DNA of 64,000 nt from Pseudomonadota bacterium (GTDB taxonomy: Bacteria; Myxococcota_A; UBA796; GCA-2862545), in NCBI GenBank assembly GCA_023954855.1, contig JAGSGY010000013.1, positions 1-64,000 on the forward strand, in the 5' to 3' direction. A program made the position numbers and the translations under genes. Below, piece after piece: positions 1 to 8,851 of this stretch (positions are counted from its first letter, which is position 1; every line of letters starts with the position of its first letter). A model generated the notes under the pieces. It ran no database searches and had not been told where the DNA came from. It saw nothing but the letters and a program-made list of their open reading frames with translations.

Positions 1-32
1 AAGTCGCCGACCCACCCGGAGATTTGTATCAG

Positions 33-776
33 ATGAGACGACTCGAAAGCCACGACTGGTGGCCCGAGCTTGTGAAGCTGAAGGATGAGAAGTCCCTTCG
101 CGAGCTTGCGGAACAGTTCAGTGTGACTCCAGGCGCCATTACCTCAGCACTGCGTAGACAGGGAATCAGCCGTGTTCCGGCCCCTCCCGGTCCCCGCAAG
201 CACCGTCGGGCGGCAGCAGCCCCGGCGGCGACTCGGACACGAGGTGCGATGCACCAGATCGAGGCGATTCACGACGAAGTGGGCACAGTCCCCGACGACG
301 TGATTGCCGAGAAAGCTGGGGTTAGCCGGCGAACTGTGGCGAACTATCGACAGAAACACGGGATCGCCGGATACCGCGGAAAGCGGCGTCGTCGCAATCG
401 CAAGTCCGCGGTCGACGCCTACGTTCACCTGCTCGGAACCCAGCCAGACGCGAACATTGCGGAGCTTGCGGGGGTGAGCGGCAACGCCGTCCGCGCGTAC
501 CGGGTCCGCCGTGGCATTCCGTCCTGGCGCGAGAGCAATGGCAAGGGCGAGGGCGGCGATAGCATTGCTACGCAACCCCAGCCCGCAGCAGAGGCTCCGA
601 AGGCAGCCCCTGCGATTGCGACACCTGCTGCCCCACGTGGACAGAGCGTGTGGAGAGTGGTGTTTGCGGATGAAGCCGTGAAGTTCGTCGCTGCCTCGAC
701 GCTAAGCGGCGCGGCACTCGCCGCTGAGGCCCGGGGTGATGTGCAGTCCCTCGAGCGCGTCGGCGACATGCTCTAG
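33..776 (+). CDS. Triple helix-turn-helix DNA-binding protein, function unknown
   Basis: A 247-residue basic protein with three successive HTH-like segments: about residues 8-42 (ends GAITSALRRQGIS), 72-118 (AEKAGVSRRTVANYRQ) and 126-165 (AELAGVSGNAVRAYR). An Ala/Pro-rich linker and a 50-residue C-terminal tail follow. Each HTH has the pattern 'A-x-x-x-x-V-(S/T)-x-x-x-(V/I)', as in homeodomain-like recognition helices, so I infer DNA binding. ATG at 33 is chosen over TTG at 24 because GGAGA at 18-22 is correctly spaced only for 33. It converges on the lipoprotein gene at 816-2333, with a strong hairpin between. I recognise no named family, and no neighbour suggests a target. Confidence 0.75.
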   Translation: MRRLESHDWWPELVKLKDEKSLRELAEQFSVTPGAITSALRRQGISRVPAPPGPRKHRRAAAAPAATRTRGAMHQIEAIHDEVGTVPDDVIAEKAGVSRRTVANYRQKHGIAGYRGKRRRRNRKSAVDAYVHLLGTQPDANIAELAGVSGNAVRAYRVRRGIPSWRESNGKGEGGDSIATQPQPAAEAPKAAPAIATPAAPRGQSVWRVVFADEAVKFVAASTLSGAALAAEARGDVQSLERVGDML

Positions 777-785
777 CTTTAGGTT

Positions 786-813
786 GCCTTGCCCCGAAGC
801 GTCGGGGCAAGGC
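786..813. terminator. Hairpin terminator between convergent genes
   Basis: A perfect 11-bp stem (786-796 with 803-813, GCCTTGCCCCG / CGGGGCAAGGC) encloses a 6-nt loop. It sits between the stop codons of two convergent genes and probably serves both. There is no clear T-run on either side, so the mechanism is inferred from stem strength and position. Confidence 0.7.
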
Positions 814-815
814 CG

Positions 816-2333
816 CTATTCGTATGCAGACAGGTCGACCTGTAGGCTGTACTCGCCGTCTGCATTGGTGAGGGCCTGGCCGAGGGCGGAGCCATCGTCT
901 GCGTAGATCTGCACGACTGCGAAGGCGAGGGGAAGATCGCGCTCGCCGTCATTCCACTCGACCGCGCCGGTCATCGCCTCGCCAGAGACGGCGGCGACCT
1001 GGAAGTTGTCGTCGTCTAGGTTTCCGATGGACTGCCGCTGACGTGTCGCGGCCAGATCGGTACGGTCGGCAGGCGGGGTCAGCAGGAGGTTGAGGTCGAC
1101 TGCCGGCACGTCAATGTCGAAGCGGCCCTCTGCATCCGTCTGAACACTGAAGTAGCGCTGGTCGAACGCGGTCTCGGTGGCGCGTAGCGTCGCGAACGGG
1201 AGGGGGGCTCCGATCTCGTCGACTGCCATTCCCGAGAGGGGGACGAGGCCAGGGAGCGAGACCGTTCCGAGGTCCTGTGGGCCCGTGAGGTCCAGCGAAC
1301 CGAGGGACACTGGAGACAGTCCGACTTCAGCCGGTGGCAGCAACTCGACTCGGTACGTGCCGCTCACGACGCGCGCATCGAAGTTGCCCGCAGAGTCGGC
1401 GGGAACGTCGACGGTGACCTGGGCGTCGATGCCCGTGTAGCCGCTGAGCGTCTCGCTCACGAGGCGCACGGTCGCGTTCGCAACCCCACTTCCCGTGGTG
1501 CGAACCAAACGGCCGCCCACCGACACGAGGTCGAGAGATCCGTAGGCCATGTCGAGGGGCATTCCGCTCGGCCCAAGCTCAAACTCGACGCTCGTGAGCT
1601 GCGGGTCGCGCCCATTGTTCCGGCCTTCCGCTACCAAGTGGTAGGTGCCGGCGCCCGCGTGCAGCGTGTATCGGCCCTGTGCGTCCGTGAACGTGGATGG
1701 GCCCGAGGTTCCGAGGACGGTGCGGAGCTTCACCTCGACGTCTGAGAGGGGCGCGCCCCCTTCGCTCAAGACACGTCCCCAGACGGGATGTCCAGCACCG
1801 ATGTCGATGTCGCGCGCGACGGTCTCGACCAGGTCGAGGCCGGCTTCGGTGTACAGGGGGTACGCTGGGTCATCGGGGACGATGGCGAGCTCGTACATGC
1901 CTGGGGCTGCGGTGGCCAGGTAGAAGCCGTCGTCTTCGGTGCGGACCGTGGTGCCCATGACTGTGTTGGGCTTGCGAAGCATGATGCTCGCGAGCACACC
2001 TCCGTCTGTGCCCGGCAAGCTCGCGGTCGGAGCATATGGAGTTGTGGCGTAGCCGGTGGCGTAGCCGTGAAGTTCAACGGCGGGTAGGAGCAGGGCCTGC
2101 AGGTCACTACGAGCGGCCGTGGTGAACGTGTGCGGCGGAATGTCGATGGGGTCGCCACTACGGTCGACCAGACCGCTGGGTGGGAGGACGTCCACGCGAA
2201 GGGTGGTGGCCTGCATCGAGGCGTCGCCATCCTCGGTTGGCTCCCCGATGGCTCCGTTGGCGTCCGCAGAGATCTCGGACTCGTTCCCACCACATGCGAT
2301 GAGGAACATGCTCAGGAGGAGTGCGCGCTTCAT
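816..2333 (-). CDS. Lipoprotein with tandem carboxypeptidase-regulatory-like domains
   Basis: 505 residues. The N-terminus has a lipoprotein signal (MKRALLLSMFLIAC; lipobox Leu-Ile-Ala-Cys), so the protein is expected to be anchored in the envelope. The remainder is a chain of beta-sandwich units of the carboxypeptidase-D regulatory/Cna-B type. These are recognisable by repeated 'G-x-V...G-x-P-L...V...T-D-(A/E)-x-G-R-(Y/F)...' patterns near residues 185-235, 275-345, 360-415 and 440-500. No catalytic domain is present, so a structural or adhesive role is inferred. Its start overlaps the stop of the upstream lipoprotein gene by 4 bp (ATGA at 2330-2333). It is the last gene of a minus-strand operon headed by the Ser/Thr kinase. 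Confidence 0.8.
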   Translation of the reverse strand: MKRALLLSMFLIACGGNESEISADANGAIGEPTEDGDASMQATTLRVDVLPPSGLVDRSGDPIDIPPHTFTTAARSDLQALLLPAVELHGYATGYATTPYAPTASLPGTDGGVLASIMLRKPNTVMGTTVRTEDDGFYLATAAPGMYELAIVPDDPAYPLYTEAGLDLVETVARDIDIGAGHPVWGRVLSEGGAPLSDVEVKLRTVLGTSGPSTFTDAQGRYTLHAGAGTYHLVAEGRNNGRDPQLTSVEFELGPSGMPLDMAYGSLDLVSVGGRLVRTTGSGVANATVRLVSETLSGYTGIDAQVTVDVPADSAGNFDARVVSGTYRVELLPPAEVGLSPVSLGSLDLTGPQDLGTVSLPGLVPLSGMAVDEIGAPLPFATLRATETAFDQRYFSVQTDAEGRFDIDVPAVDLNLLLTPPADRTDLAATRQRQSIGNLDDDNFQVAAVSGEAMTGAVEWNDGERDLPLAFAVVQIYADDGSALGQALTNADGEYSLQVDLSAYE

Positions 2334-2746
2334 GGGACCTCCACTTGCCAGATGATCTCGACGTCGTCTTCGAAGTTTCCGTCACTGATGATGCAGCGAA
2401 TCTCCTCGCCGTCGAGCTCGGGAGAGGGGTCGATAGTGAGCACCGAGGTGAAGCTTCCGAGGGAGGCCGTGGTGGTCACCATCGGAAACGGGTCGTCGGT
2501 GAACCAGTAGAACGCGAGGTCGTCGTCGTCCTCGTCGCGCGCCACCACCCAGAGGGGGAAGCCGGGGCGGTCGATGACCAGCGGCGGCATGTTGTGATGA
2601 TCACGCGGGGTGTCGATCGAGGGGGCGCGGTTCATGGGTTCCCAGACAGGCACGGGGTAGAAGCAGCCTGCAAGAAACGTTGTGCAAAGCACGTGCCACA
2701 CACTGAGGTGCGCTTGTAGCGCGCTTCTTCGTGTGTGGGTGTGCAT
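2330..2746 (-). CDS. Small lipoprotein, function unknown
   Basis: About 138 residues from the ATG at 2746. A basic start (HTHTRR) precedes a hydrophobic stretch ending in lipobox Leu-Ala-Gly-Cys, followed by a mature domain rich in Asp and Glu. The domain ends in a beta-rich segment resembling an Ig-like or cadherin-like fold (..RCIISDGNFEDDVEIIWQVEV). A GTG at 2770 is an alternative start, but neither start has a strong ribosome-binding site. The gene lies 29 bp downstream of the kinase gene and is translationally coupled (ATGA) to the larger lipoprotein that follows. Co-expression with the kinase is inferred; function is unknown. Confidence 0.7.
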   Translation of the reverse strand: MHTHTRRSALQAHLSVWHVLCTTFLAGCFYPVPVWEPMNRAPSIDTPRDHHNMPPLVIDRPGFPLWVVARDEDDDDLAFYWFTDDPFPMVTTTASLGSFTSVLTIDPSPELDGEEIRCIISDGNFEDDVEIIWQVEVP

Positions 2747-2775
2747 AGGCTTCGGCAAGATCTCGGACACGCGTG

Positions 2776-4626
2776 TCAGGGGGTCGGGTTGAAGGCGAGC
2801 TGGGGTGCCCCGTACAGGAGATTGGAGAGTAGCTGGGTGTGCACGCCCCCCGCAGCACCGCAGTCAACGATGACGCGATGATCGGCGGTGAGGTCCGGGA
2901 TCTCGATGGTCCAGCCGAGCTGCCCAAGCTGGCCGACGAGCTTGCCGTCGAGGTTCACGCCGCAGTCGGGCGGGTAGGAAGCCGGAACCTTCATGGGTAG
3001 CGAATCGAGGGGCTCGAGGGTCACAACTTGATCAAAGGGCTGCCCGGAGAGAAGGGTCTGCTCGATGATGCGGGTCTTGTGCAGCGGGTTGCGAAGTTCG
3101 AAGCGGTGCGCTCCCGGCGGCACGTTGATCGGTTCGACCTGTCGTGTGTTGCCGATCATCGCGCCATCCTCCCAGATCTCTGCGAAGAAACGGCCGGTGC
3201 GGAACTGGACTTCGACCGGCCCCTCCGGCGGTGGGGGCTCCGTGAACTTGGGATTGAGGACTCGGCGTGCCTCGATGGGAATCTCTTTCGGTGCGGGTGC
3301 GACCCTGGCCATGGCTGGCGCAGGCGACGGGACGGCAGTGGGCTCAACTTCAGCAGCGGGCGAGGGTACGGGAGCGACAGGAAGCGGTGTCGGCGGAGCG
3401 GTGATGCGGTCGAAGGGCGCTGTGGGAGCCGGTTCTTCAGGCAGCGTGATCACGGGTGTGCTGCGGGCCTCGTCGCGCCATTGCGCAGCGCCGACCACCG
3501 CCGTTGCGAGCAGTAGCGCACCGGCGACGAGTCCAAGCCAGGCGAGTGGGCGGAGCTTCGCGCGTCCCTCATCGGGGTCCATGGCGTGGAGGCCCTGCAC
3601 GAGCTCGAGAACCTCCGCATTGTCCTCGTCCATTGCGAGCAGTCGATTGAACAGGCGTAGTGCCGCGAGGTGATCGCCATCGTCGAGGTATTGGCGTCCG
3701 CGCTCGAGCAAAACGCGATGCAGATGGCTGTTGAGCCGCAGCGTGTACCCCTCGGGGTCGGCGACGTACTTCTCGAGCTGCCACTGCGGGTCGTCCGGAT
3801 CAACCGCCGTCTCGGCGAGCGACAACTCTAGAGCCTCTCGGGCCGCATGTGCGGTTGGAAAGCGCTCGTCTCGGTCGACCTGCAGCAAACGCTCGATGGT
3901 GTCGGCAAGTGAGGCCGAGAGCGTTGGCGCGAGCTCTGAGGCCGACATGCGCTGGCCTTCGATGATGTTCTTGAGAATCAGGCTCGGGTTGGAGCCCGTG
4001 AACGGAAGAAGGCCCGTGACCAGGAAGAACATGAGGGTGCCGAGCGAGAACAGGTCGGAGCGCTGATCGAGCGACTCCTCCGTGGCCTGTTCTGGGCTCA
4101 TGAAGGCGGGGGAACCCACGAGGGCACCGGTCATGGTGACCTGACTCTCGTCCAGGAAGCGCGCGATGCCGAAGTCCATCAGCTTCACAGTGCCCTCGGA
4201 GCGGACCATGACGTTGTCGGGCTTGAGATCGCGGTGCAGGATGCCGTGGTCGTGCGCGTAGCCGAGCGCGCGGGCCAAGTGAACGCCGACGATTGCTGCG
4301 ACCTCGGAAGGCATGGCGCCAACCTCTTCCATGAGGTCGCTCAGCGTCTGACCCTCGACGAACTCGGTGACGATGTAGCAGTCGTGGCAGTCGTTGCCCG
4401 AGTAGTCGAAGATCTCGAGGATGTTGTCGTGGCGCAGATGCTCGATGGCCCGCGCTTCTCGCGCAAAGCGCTTTCGATTGCGCGTGGACGACGACAGGTG
4501 GGGGTGGAGCACCTTGATGGCGACTGCGCGATCGAGGGTAGAGTGGCGCCCGAGGTAGACCGTGGCCATTCCGCCTTCGCCTACCTTCTGAAGCACTTCA
4601 TACTTGTCGAGCACGGTTCCGATCAA
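2776..4626 (-). CDS. Transmembrane Ser/Thr protein kinase
   Basis: 616 residues. An N-terminal Hanks-type kinase domain (about 1-270) carries glycine loop GEGGMATVYLG, catalytic Lys38, HRDLKPDN at 131-138, DFG at 151-153 and SPEQ at 177-180. All catalytic residues are present, so it should be active in the cytoplasm. A short helical TPR-like segment (303-345), a membrane helix (358-383), a Pro/Ala-rich linker and a periplasmic C-terminal domain (about 470-616) of PEGA-like beta character follow. The start is TTG at 4626, with GGAG 6 nt upstream. It heads the operon with two lipoproteins that could be sensory partners. A PP2C phosphatase (48690) and an FHA protein (17052) lie elsewhere in the window. 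Confidence 0.93.
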   Translation of the reverse strand: MIGTVLDKYEVLQKVGEGGMATVYLGRHSTLDRAVAIKVLHPHLSSSTRNRKRFAREARAIEHLRHDNILEIFDYSGNDCHDCYIVTEFVEGQTLSDLMEEVGAMPSEVAAIVGVHLARALGYAHDHGILHRDLKPDNVMVRSEGTVKLMDFGIARFLDESQVTMTGALVGSPAFMSPEQATEESLDQRSDLFSLGTLMFFLVTGLLPFTGSNPSLILKNIIEGQRMSASELAPTLSASLADTIERLLQVDRDERFPTAHAAREALELSLAETAVDPDDPQWQLEKYVADPEGYTLRLNSHLHRVLLERGRQYLDDGDHLAALRLFNRLLAMDEDNAEVLELVQGLHAMDPDEGRAKLRPLAWLGLVAGALLLATAVVGAAQWRDEARSTPVITLPEEPAPTAPFDRITAPPTPLPVAPVPSPAAEVEPTAVPSPAPAMARVAPAPKEIPIEARRVLNPKFTEPPPPEGPVEVQFRTGRFFAEIWEDGAMIGNTRQVEPINVPPGAHRFELRNPLHKTRIIEQTLLSGQPFDQVVTLEPLDSLPMKVPASYPPDCGVNLDGKLVGQLGQLGWTIEIPDLTADHRVIVDCGAAGGVHTQLLSNLLYGAPQLAFNPTP

Positions 4627-4667
4627 ACGTCGCTCCGACGCAGCCTGAGGCGCGCTCCTCCGCGCCC

Positions 4668-4696
4668 ACTATAGGCACGGCGAGGGCATCCGTCTG
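4668..4696 (-). promoter_or_regulatory. Candidate promoter of the kinase operon
   Basis: On the minus strand a good -10 element TATAGT (4668-4673) lies 17 bp from a weak -35 CAGACG (4691-4696), about 45 bp upstream of the kinase TTG start. The -10 match is strong and the -35 match poor. Confidence 0.35.
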
Positions 4697-4740
4697 CATG
4701 GGTTTTGCTCACGCGGGGGACAGAGGCAAGAAGGAAGGGG

Positions 4741-5592
4741 TCACAGCTGGCTGACTTCGCCCATAGGAACCACGTGCCCGCGGTCCTGGAAGATCCTGAG
4801 GATCCGGGCTGCGGTCTCTTCGACGGCTTTGTTGGTCACACTCAACACCGGCCAATCAGGGTTGCCGGCGAACAGATCGTCTGCATACTCGATCTCGGCG
4901 AGAATGTAGTCGCGATCGCCGTAGTTCGTGTTGGGTCCCATGCCGAGCGTGGCCAGACGCGACAGGCGGATCTCCTGGAGGATGCTCGGATCGATCGTCA
5001 ACGCGAAGATGCGGTCCTGGTCGACCTCGAACAGCTCCTTCGGTGGCGGACGGTCGAGCACGATCGGCACATTCGCAACCTTGAAGCCCTTGTGCGCGAG
5101 AAAGGTCGACAGGGGGGTCTTCGAGGTACGGGAGACGCCGACGAGAATGAGGTCGGCCTGGCTGAGCATGCGCGGGAGCTTGCCGTCGTCGAGCTTGACG
5201 GTGAACTCCACCGCCTCGATGCGCCGGAAGTAGCTGTCGTCGGTGGTGTGCAGCGTGCCGGGAACTCCCACGGACTCCTGGTTCAGGAAGCCCTCGAGCT
5301 CGTGAATCAGGTGGCCAAGGAGGTCGAGGTGGCGGATGCCCATCTCTTTGGCGTGGTGCTCGGCGGCCTTTCGCATCTCACGCGTCACCAGAGTCGTGAC
5401 GACCAGCGCGCCTACGTGCCTGGCCTTGCGGAACAGCGCCGTGATGTCGTCGATCTCGGTGACGTGAGGAAAGACCTTGAGGTGAACCAAGTGGCCTTTG
5501 AACTGCCGAAACGCTGCGCGCACGACGCTCTCACCGGTGATGCCGGTGCCGTCCGACAGGATAAAGACGGGCAGGGGTTTGGGAACAGTCAT
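4741..5592 (-). CDS. ppsR: Pyruvate,phosphate dikinase / PEP synthase regulatory kinase-pyrophosphorylase
   Basis: 283 residues, typical for the DUF299 family (about 270). The start matches the family (VFILSDGTGITGESVVRAA), and the P-loop-like motif GVSRTSKTPLS lies near residue 150. The family switches PEP synthase or PPDK off by ADP-dependent phosphorylation of an active-site Thr and on again by phosphate-dependent dephosphorylation. It therefore controls pyruvate/PEP interconversion in the cytoplasm. The target gene is not in this window. It is 114 bp upstream of the kinase operon on the same strand and divergent from the SCP2-like gene at 5661. Confidence 0.92.
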   Translation of the reverse strand: MTVPKPLPVFILSDGTGITGESVVRAAFRQFKGHLVHLKVFPHVTEIDDITALFRKARHVGALVVTTLVTREMRKAAEHHAKEMGIRHLDLLGHLIHELEGFLNQESVGVPGTLHTTDDSYFRRIEAVEFTVKLDDGKLPRMLSQADLILVGVSRTSKTPLSTFLAHKGFKVANVPIVLDRPPPKELFEVDQDRIFALTIDPSILQEIRLSRLATLGMGPNTNYGDRDYILAEIEYADDLFAGNPDWPVLSVTNKAVEETAARILRIFQDRGHVVPMGEVSQL

Positions 5593-5660
5593 GGCCAGGG
5601 GGCTAACCCAATTGCGGTACTTCGACCGCGCGATTAAGGCAGCTGGTGCAGGGGGAGTGA

Positions 5661-6008
5661 ATGATCACTCAGCCACAGTCTTTCTTCGATTCCATGTCCG
5701 CCGCGACCCAGACCTCGGTGTTGTTGGCCATGCCAGAGGCCACGGTGGTCGTGGTCGAGATCCGTGGAAACCATGGCGGAACATGGACGCTTTCCCACGT
5801 CGATGAGAAGCTGTCGGTCCGCTCGGGCGAGCACCGCAGTCCTGACTGTCGTTTGGTGTGCACCGCCGACGACTTCGAGGCTCTCTTGTTGGGCGAGCTC
5901 GAGGCGCAGAGCGCGTTTCTGCTCGGTCGGATCGCGGTTGAGGGTGACGTAGGCCTCGCCCTTGCACTTCGTGACGCCGTTGCTGGCCAAACTCTTCGCG
6001 CATCGTAG
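5661..6008 (+). CDS. SCP2-like sterol/lipid-binding domain protein
   Basis: 115 residues covering little more than one SCP2-type domain. The C-terminal half (CRLVCTADDFEALLLGEL..., ALLLGRIAVEGDVGLAL) fits the family pattern of a 'D-x-x-x-(L/F)-x-x-L-x-x-G' turn followed by 'G-x-(I/L)-x-(V/I)-x-G-D'. The fold binds hydrophobic ligands; the bacterial role is unclear. The start is ATG 5661, preceded by GGGGGAG. A 34-codon membrane-peptide frame begins at the base after its stop codon. Confidence 0.65.
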   Translation: MITQPQSFFDSMSAATQTSVLLAMPEATVVVVEIRGNHGGTWTLSHVDEKLSVRSGEHRSPDCRLVCTADDFEALLLGELEAQSAFLLGRIAVEGDVGLALALRDAVAGQTLRAS

Positions 6009-6113
6009 ATGGAGTTCATCTTCACCTGGCGCGAGGCTGTGGCGACCTCGATCGCGTTCGCGATCATCGGCGGCGTCACCTACTACCGATTCGTGATCCG
6101 CCCTCGACAGTGA
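6009..6113 (+). CDS. Predicted 34-residue single-pass membrane peptide
   Basis: The ATG at 6009 follows directly after the TAG of the SCP2-like gene (TAGATG), and the frame runs 34 codons to TGA at 6111. The peptide has a short polar start (MEFIFTWREA), a hydrophobic helix of about 17 residues (VATSIAFAIIGGVTYY) and a basic end (RFVIRPRQ). That is the layout of an inside-positive membrane peptide. No separate ribosome-binding site is visible, so translation would depend on termination-reinitiation. No family is recognised; chance is possible. Confidence 0.45.
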   Translation: MEFIFTWREAVATSIAFAIIGGVTYYRFVIRPRQ

Positions 6114-6194
6114 GCCAAAGCGCCGTCGCGCGACGATCGCGTGTTCCTCTGAGTCGCTGTCAATCGGCGATTGAGGCCGACGCTCACGCGAAGG

Positions 6195-6223
6195 GTTGCC
6201 CCCGGCGTTCTCATGACTAGGGT
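6195..6223 (+). promoter_or_regulatory. Candidate sigma-70-type promoter of lon
   Basis: TTGCCC (6195-6200), a 17-bp spacer and TAGGGT (6218-6223) lie about 75 bp upstream of the lon start. The same -35 hexamer and spacing occur before rpsB (53202-53230), which modestly supports the call. Confidence 0.4.
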
Positions 6224-6297
6224 AGGGGCTCTTAAGCTCCGTGTCCGACTGTCCGGTCGGGCCGCCTGTCCACGCATCCTGCCCCGAGGGAAGCTCC

Positions 6298-8718
6298 ATG
6301 GCTTTCGACAGCCCGGCTGACATCGACCCGCGCTCGCTACCTCCAGAGATGGAGGTTCCCGTTCTCGCGATTCGGAACACCGTCATCTTCCCGATGTTCG
6401 CCTTCCCTATCAATGTGGGACGTCCGCGCAGTGTTCGCGCCGTCGAAGAGGCCATCGACGAGAAGTCGCCTCTCGGCATCTTCGCGCAGCGCGACACGAC
6501 GATCGAGAACCCCGAGCCGTCGGATCTGTTTCAGACCGGCACGGTGGTCAACGTCGTCAAGCGCATGAAGGTTCCCGGCAACAAGCTGTCGGTGATCATT
6601 CACGGCATCACTCGTGTGCGCGTCAAGGAATGGAAGGGCGAGGGCACGCATCTCCGCGCCGTCGTCGAGACCTTGGTGCCCGAAGAGATCAACTCTAGTG
6701 AGATCGAAGGCCTGACCTCGACCTTGCGCGAGCTCGCACAGAAGTTCATCGACCTGTCGCCGCAGGTGGCGCCAGAGGCCGCGCTGCTGGTGCGCTCGAT
6801 CGACGAGCCCGGCATGCTCGCGGACGTGGTTGGCAGCAACCTGAACATCCCGCCCGAGGAGAAGCAGGAGCTGCTTGAGACTTTCGATATTCGCGAGCGA
6901 ATGGACCGAGTGATCGCGCTCCTGAACAAGGAAATCCAGGTCCTCGAGCTGTCCAACAAGATCCAGACCGACGTCAAGGGCGAGATGGACAAGGCGCAGC
7001 GCGACTACTTCCTGCGCGAGCAGAAGAAGGCGATCGAAAAGGAGCTTGGCGAAGTCGACGAGCGCCAAGAAGAGTTCGAGGAGATCCGCCGAAGCCTCAA
7101 GCGTGCGCGTATGCCCACAGAGGTCGAGAAGGTGGCGTTCAAGGAGCTCAAGCGCATGGCGCGGATGAGCCCGGGTGCGGCCGAGTACACCGTGTCGCGC
7201 ACCTACCTCGACTGGCTCGCAGAGCTGCCGTGGTCGGTGTCGAGCTCTGATCGTCTCGACGTGGTCGAGGCCGAGCGCATCTTGGACGAGGACCACTACG
7301 GGCTCGAGAAGGTCAAGAAGCGCATCCTCGAGTTCCTGGCGGTTCGCAAGCTCAAGAGCGACATGAAGGGGCCGATCCTCTGTCTCGTCGGACCTCCCGG
7401 CGTGGGTAAGACCTCGCTGGCCAAGTCGGTGTCGCGTGCACTCGGACGGAAGCTGCACCGCATCGCCCTCGGTGGTGTGCGTGACGAAGCCGAGATCCGC
7501 GGTCACCGCAAGACCTACATCGGCTCCATGCCCGGCAAGATCATCAAGGGTGTGAAGAAGTGCGGGACCAACAACCCCGTCTTCGTGCTCGACGAGATCG
7601 ACAAGCTTGGTGCCGACTACCGGGGTGACCCGTCCTCCGCACTGCTCGAGGTTCTTGACCCAGAGCAGAACGACACCTTCCAGGATCACTACCTGGACGT
7701 GCCGTTCGACCTGTCGAGCGTGTTGTTCATCGCCACCGCGAACGTTCCGGACACCATTCCGGGACCCCTGCGGGACCGCATGGAGATCATCCGCGTCAGT
7801 GGCTACACCCACCAAGAGAAGATGCAGATTGCGCGGCGTTACCTCGTTCCCGAGAACCTCGAAGACCACGGTCTCACCGAGGAGATGATCGAGATCAACG
7901 ACGATGCGCTCCATAAGATCGTCGAGAACTACACCTCGGAAGCCGGTGTGCGTTCCCTGAAGCGCGAGATCGCGAGCGTGTGCCGCTTCGTCGCCAAGCA
8001 ATGGGCGTCTGAAGTCGTCGACGAGAAGATCGTCGTGACCGCCGAGATGGTCGAAGAGATTCGTGGACCCATTCACTTCTGGAAGGAAGTGGCTGAGCGC
8101 ACGGCGACTCCCGGCGTCGCGACGGGCCTTGCCTGGACGGCGGCTGGCGGTGTGATCCTCTTCATCGAAGCTACGAAGATGAAGGGCAAGGGCGGGCTCA
8201 CGCTCACCGGCTCCATCGGCGACGTCATGAAAGAGTCGGTCTCGGTGGCGCGCAGCTACATTCGCTCCATGGCCGACGAGCTGGGCATCGACTCCGACTT
8301 GTTCGATGACCACGACATCCACATCCACGTGCCTAGTGGCGCGATTCCGAAGGACGGTCCCTCGGCGGGTGTCACCATGGTGACCGCCGTCACCAGCCTG
8401 CTCACGGGTCTCCCGGTGCAGCCGACGGTGGCGATGACCGGTGAGATCACGCTGCGCGGCAACGTGCTCCCGGTCGGTGGCATCAAAGAGAAGGTGCTCG
8501 CCGCCCACCGGGCGGGCATCAAGCATGTGCTCATCCCGAAGAAGAACCAGAAGGACCTCCCCGAGATTCCTGACGAAATCGCTGCAGAGCTGACCTTCAC
8601 CTTGGTCGCTCGCGTCGAAGAGGTTCTCGATGCCGCTCTCGGTGCCGACAACCTCAAGCGGGTTCGCGACGAGCTGGCCGCGAAGCGCGCTGCTGCCGAG
8701 GCTTCGGAGAGCGCGTAG
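6298..8718 (+). CDS. lon: ATP-dependent protease Lon
   Basis: 806 residues, a normal Lon length. The order is N-terminal substrate-binding domain ([23 protein letters not shown]), coiled coil, AAA+ module and protease domain. The AAA+ module has Walker A GPPGVGKT at 365-372 and Walker B LDEID around 432. The C-terminal protease domain has catalytic Ser689 (KDGPSAG) and Lys732 (GGIKEK). It degrades misfolded and regulatory proteins in the cytoplasm. ATG 6298 is chosen because GAGGGA sits 7 nt upstream; an in-frame GTG at 6241 would add 19 non-conserved residues. It is probably monocistronic, with its own terminator at 8741-8783. Confidence 0.98.
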   Translation: MAFDSPADIDPRSLPPEMEVPVLAIRNTVIFPMFAFPINVGRPRSVRAVEEAIDEKSPLGIFAQRDTTIENPEPSDLFQTGTVVNVVKRMKVPGNKLSVIIHGITRVRVKEWKGEGTHLRAVVETLVPEEINSSEIEGLTSTLRELAQKFIDLSPQVAPEAALLVRSIDEPGMLADVVGSNLNIPPEEKQELLETFDIRERMDRVIALLNKEIQVLELSNKIQTDVKGEMDKAQRDYFLREQKKAIEKELGEVDERQEEFEEIRRSLKRARMPTEVEKVAFKELKRMARMSPGAAEYTVSRTYLDWLAELPWSVSSSDRLDVVEAERILDEDHYGLEKVKKRILEFLAVRKLKSDMKGPILCLVGPPGVGKTSLAKSVSRALGRKLHRIALGGVRDEAEIRGHRKTYIGSMPGKIIKGVKKCGTNNPVFVLDEIDKLGADYRGDPSSALLEVLDPEQNDTFQDHYLDVPFDLSSVLFIATANVPDTIPGPLRDRMEIIRVSGYTHQEKMQIARRYLVPENLEDHGLTEEMIEINDDALHKIVENYTSEAGVRSLKREIASVCRFVAKQWASEVVDEKIVVTAEMVEEIRGPIHFWKEVAERTATPGVATGLAWTAAGGVILFIEATKMKGKGGLTLTGSIGDVMKESVSVARSYIRSMADELGIDSDLFDDHDIHIHVPSGAIPKDGPSAGVTMVTAVTSLLTGLPVQPTVAMTGEITLRGNVLPVGGIKEKVLAAHRAGIKHVLIPKKNQKDLPEIPDEIAAELTFTLVARVEEVLDAALGADNLKRVRDELAAKRAAAEASESA

Positions 8719-8740
8719 TTCCTCGTGATGTGCGTCTAGG

Positions 8741-8783
8741 CCTCCCACGTGACCTCGTGTCCTGTGGGAGGTTTTGCTTTTTG
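8741..8783 (+). terminator. Rho-independent terminator after lon
   Basis: An 8-bp stem (CCTCCCAC 8741-8748 with GTGGGAGG 8764-8771) is followed at once by the T-rich run TTTTGCTTTTTG. It lies 22 bp after the lon stop codon. Confidence 0.85.
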
Positions 8784-8804
8784 TCCTTCCGTCCTCGCCA
8801 TTCA

Positions 8805-8818
8805 CTGACACTCGTCAG
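8805..8818. promoter_or_regulatory. Palindrome upstream of the propionyl-CoA operon
   Basis: CTGAC-ACTC-GTCAG is a perfect 5-bp inverted repeat 34 bp before the biotin carboxylase start, in the region where its promoter must lie. It resembles the CTGACAG half-sites at 61305-61360. A regulator-binding role is inferred only. Confidence 0.25.
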
Positions 8819-8851
8819 AGCGAGGCCTTCAGAGCGAGTTAAACGCGGGCC

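Noticed and set aside
6337-8811. Long open frame antisense to lon
   Set aside because: Codon bias in high-GC genes leaves long antisense frames. The encoded sequence has no recognisable domain and is the exact shadow of lon.
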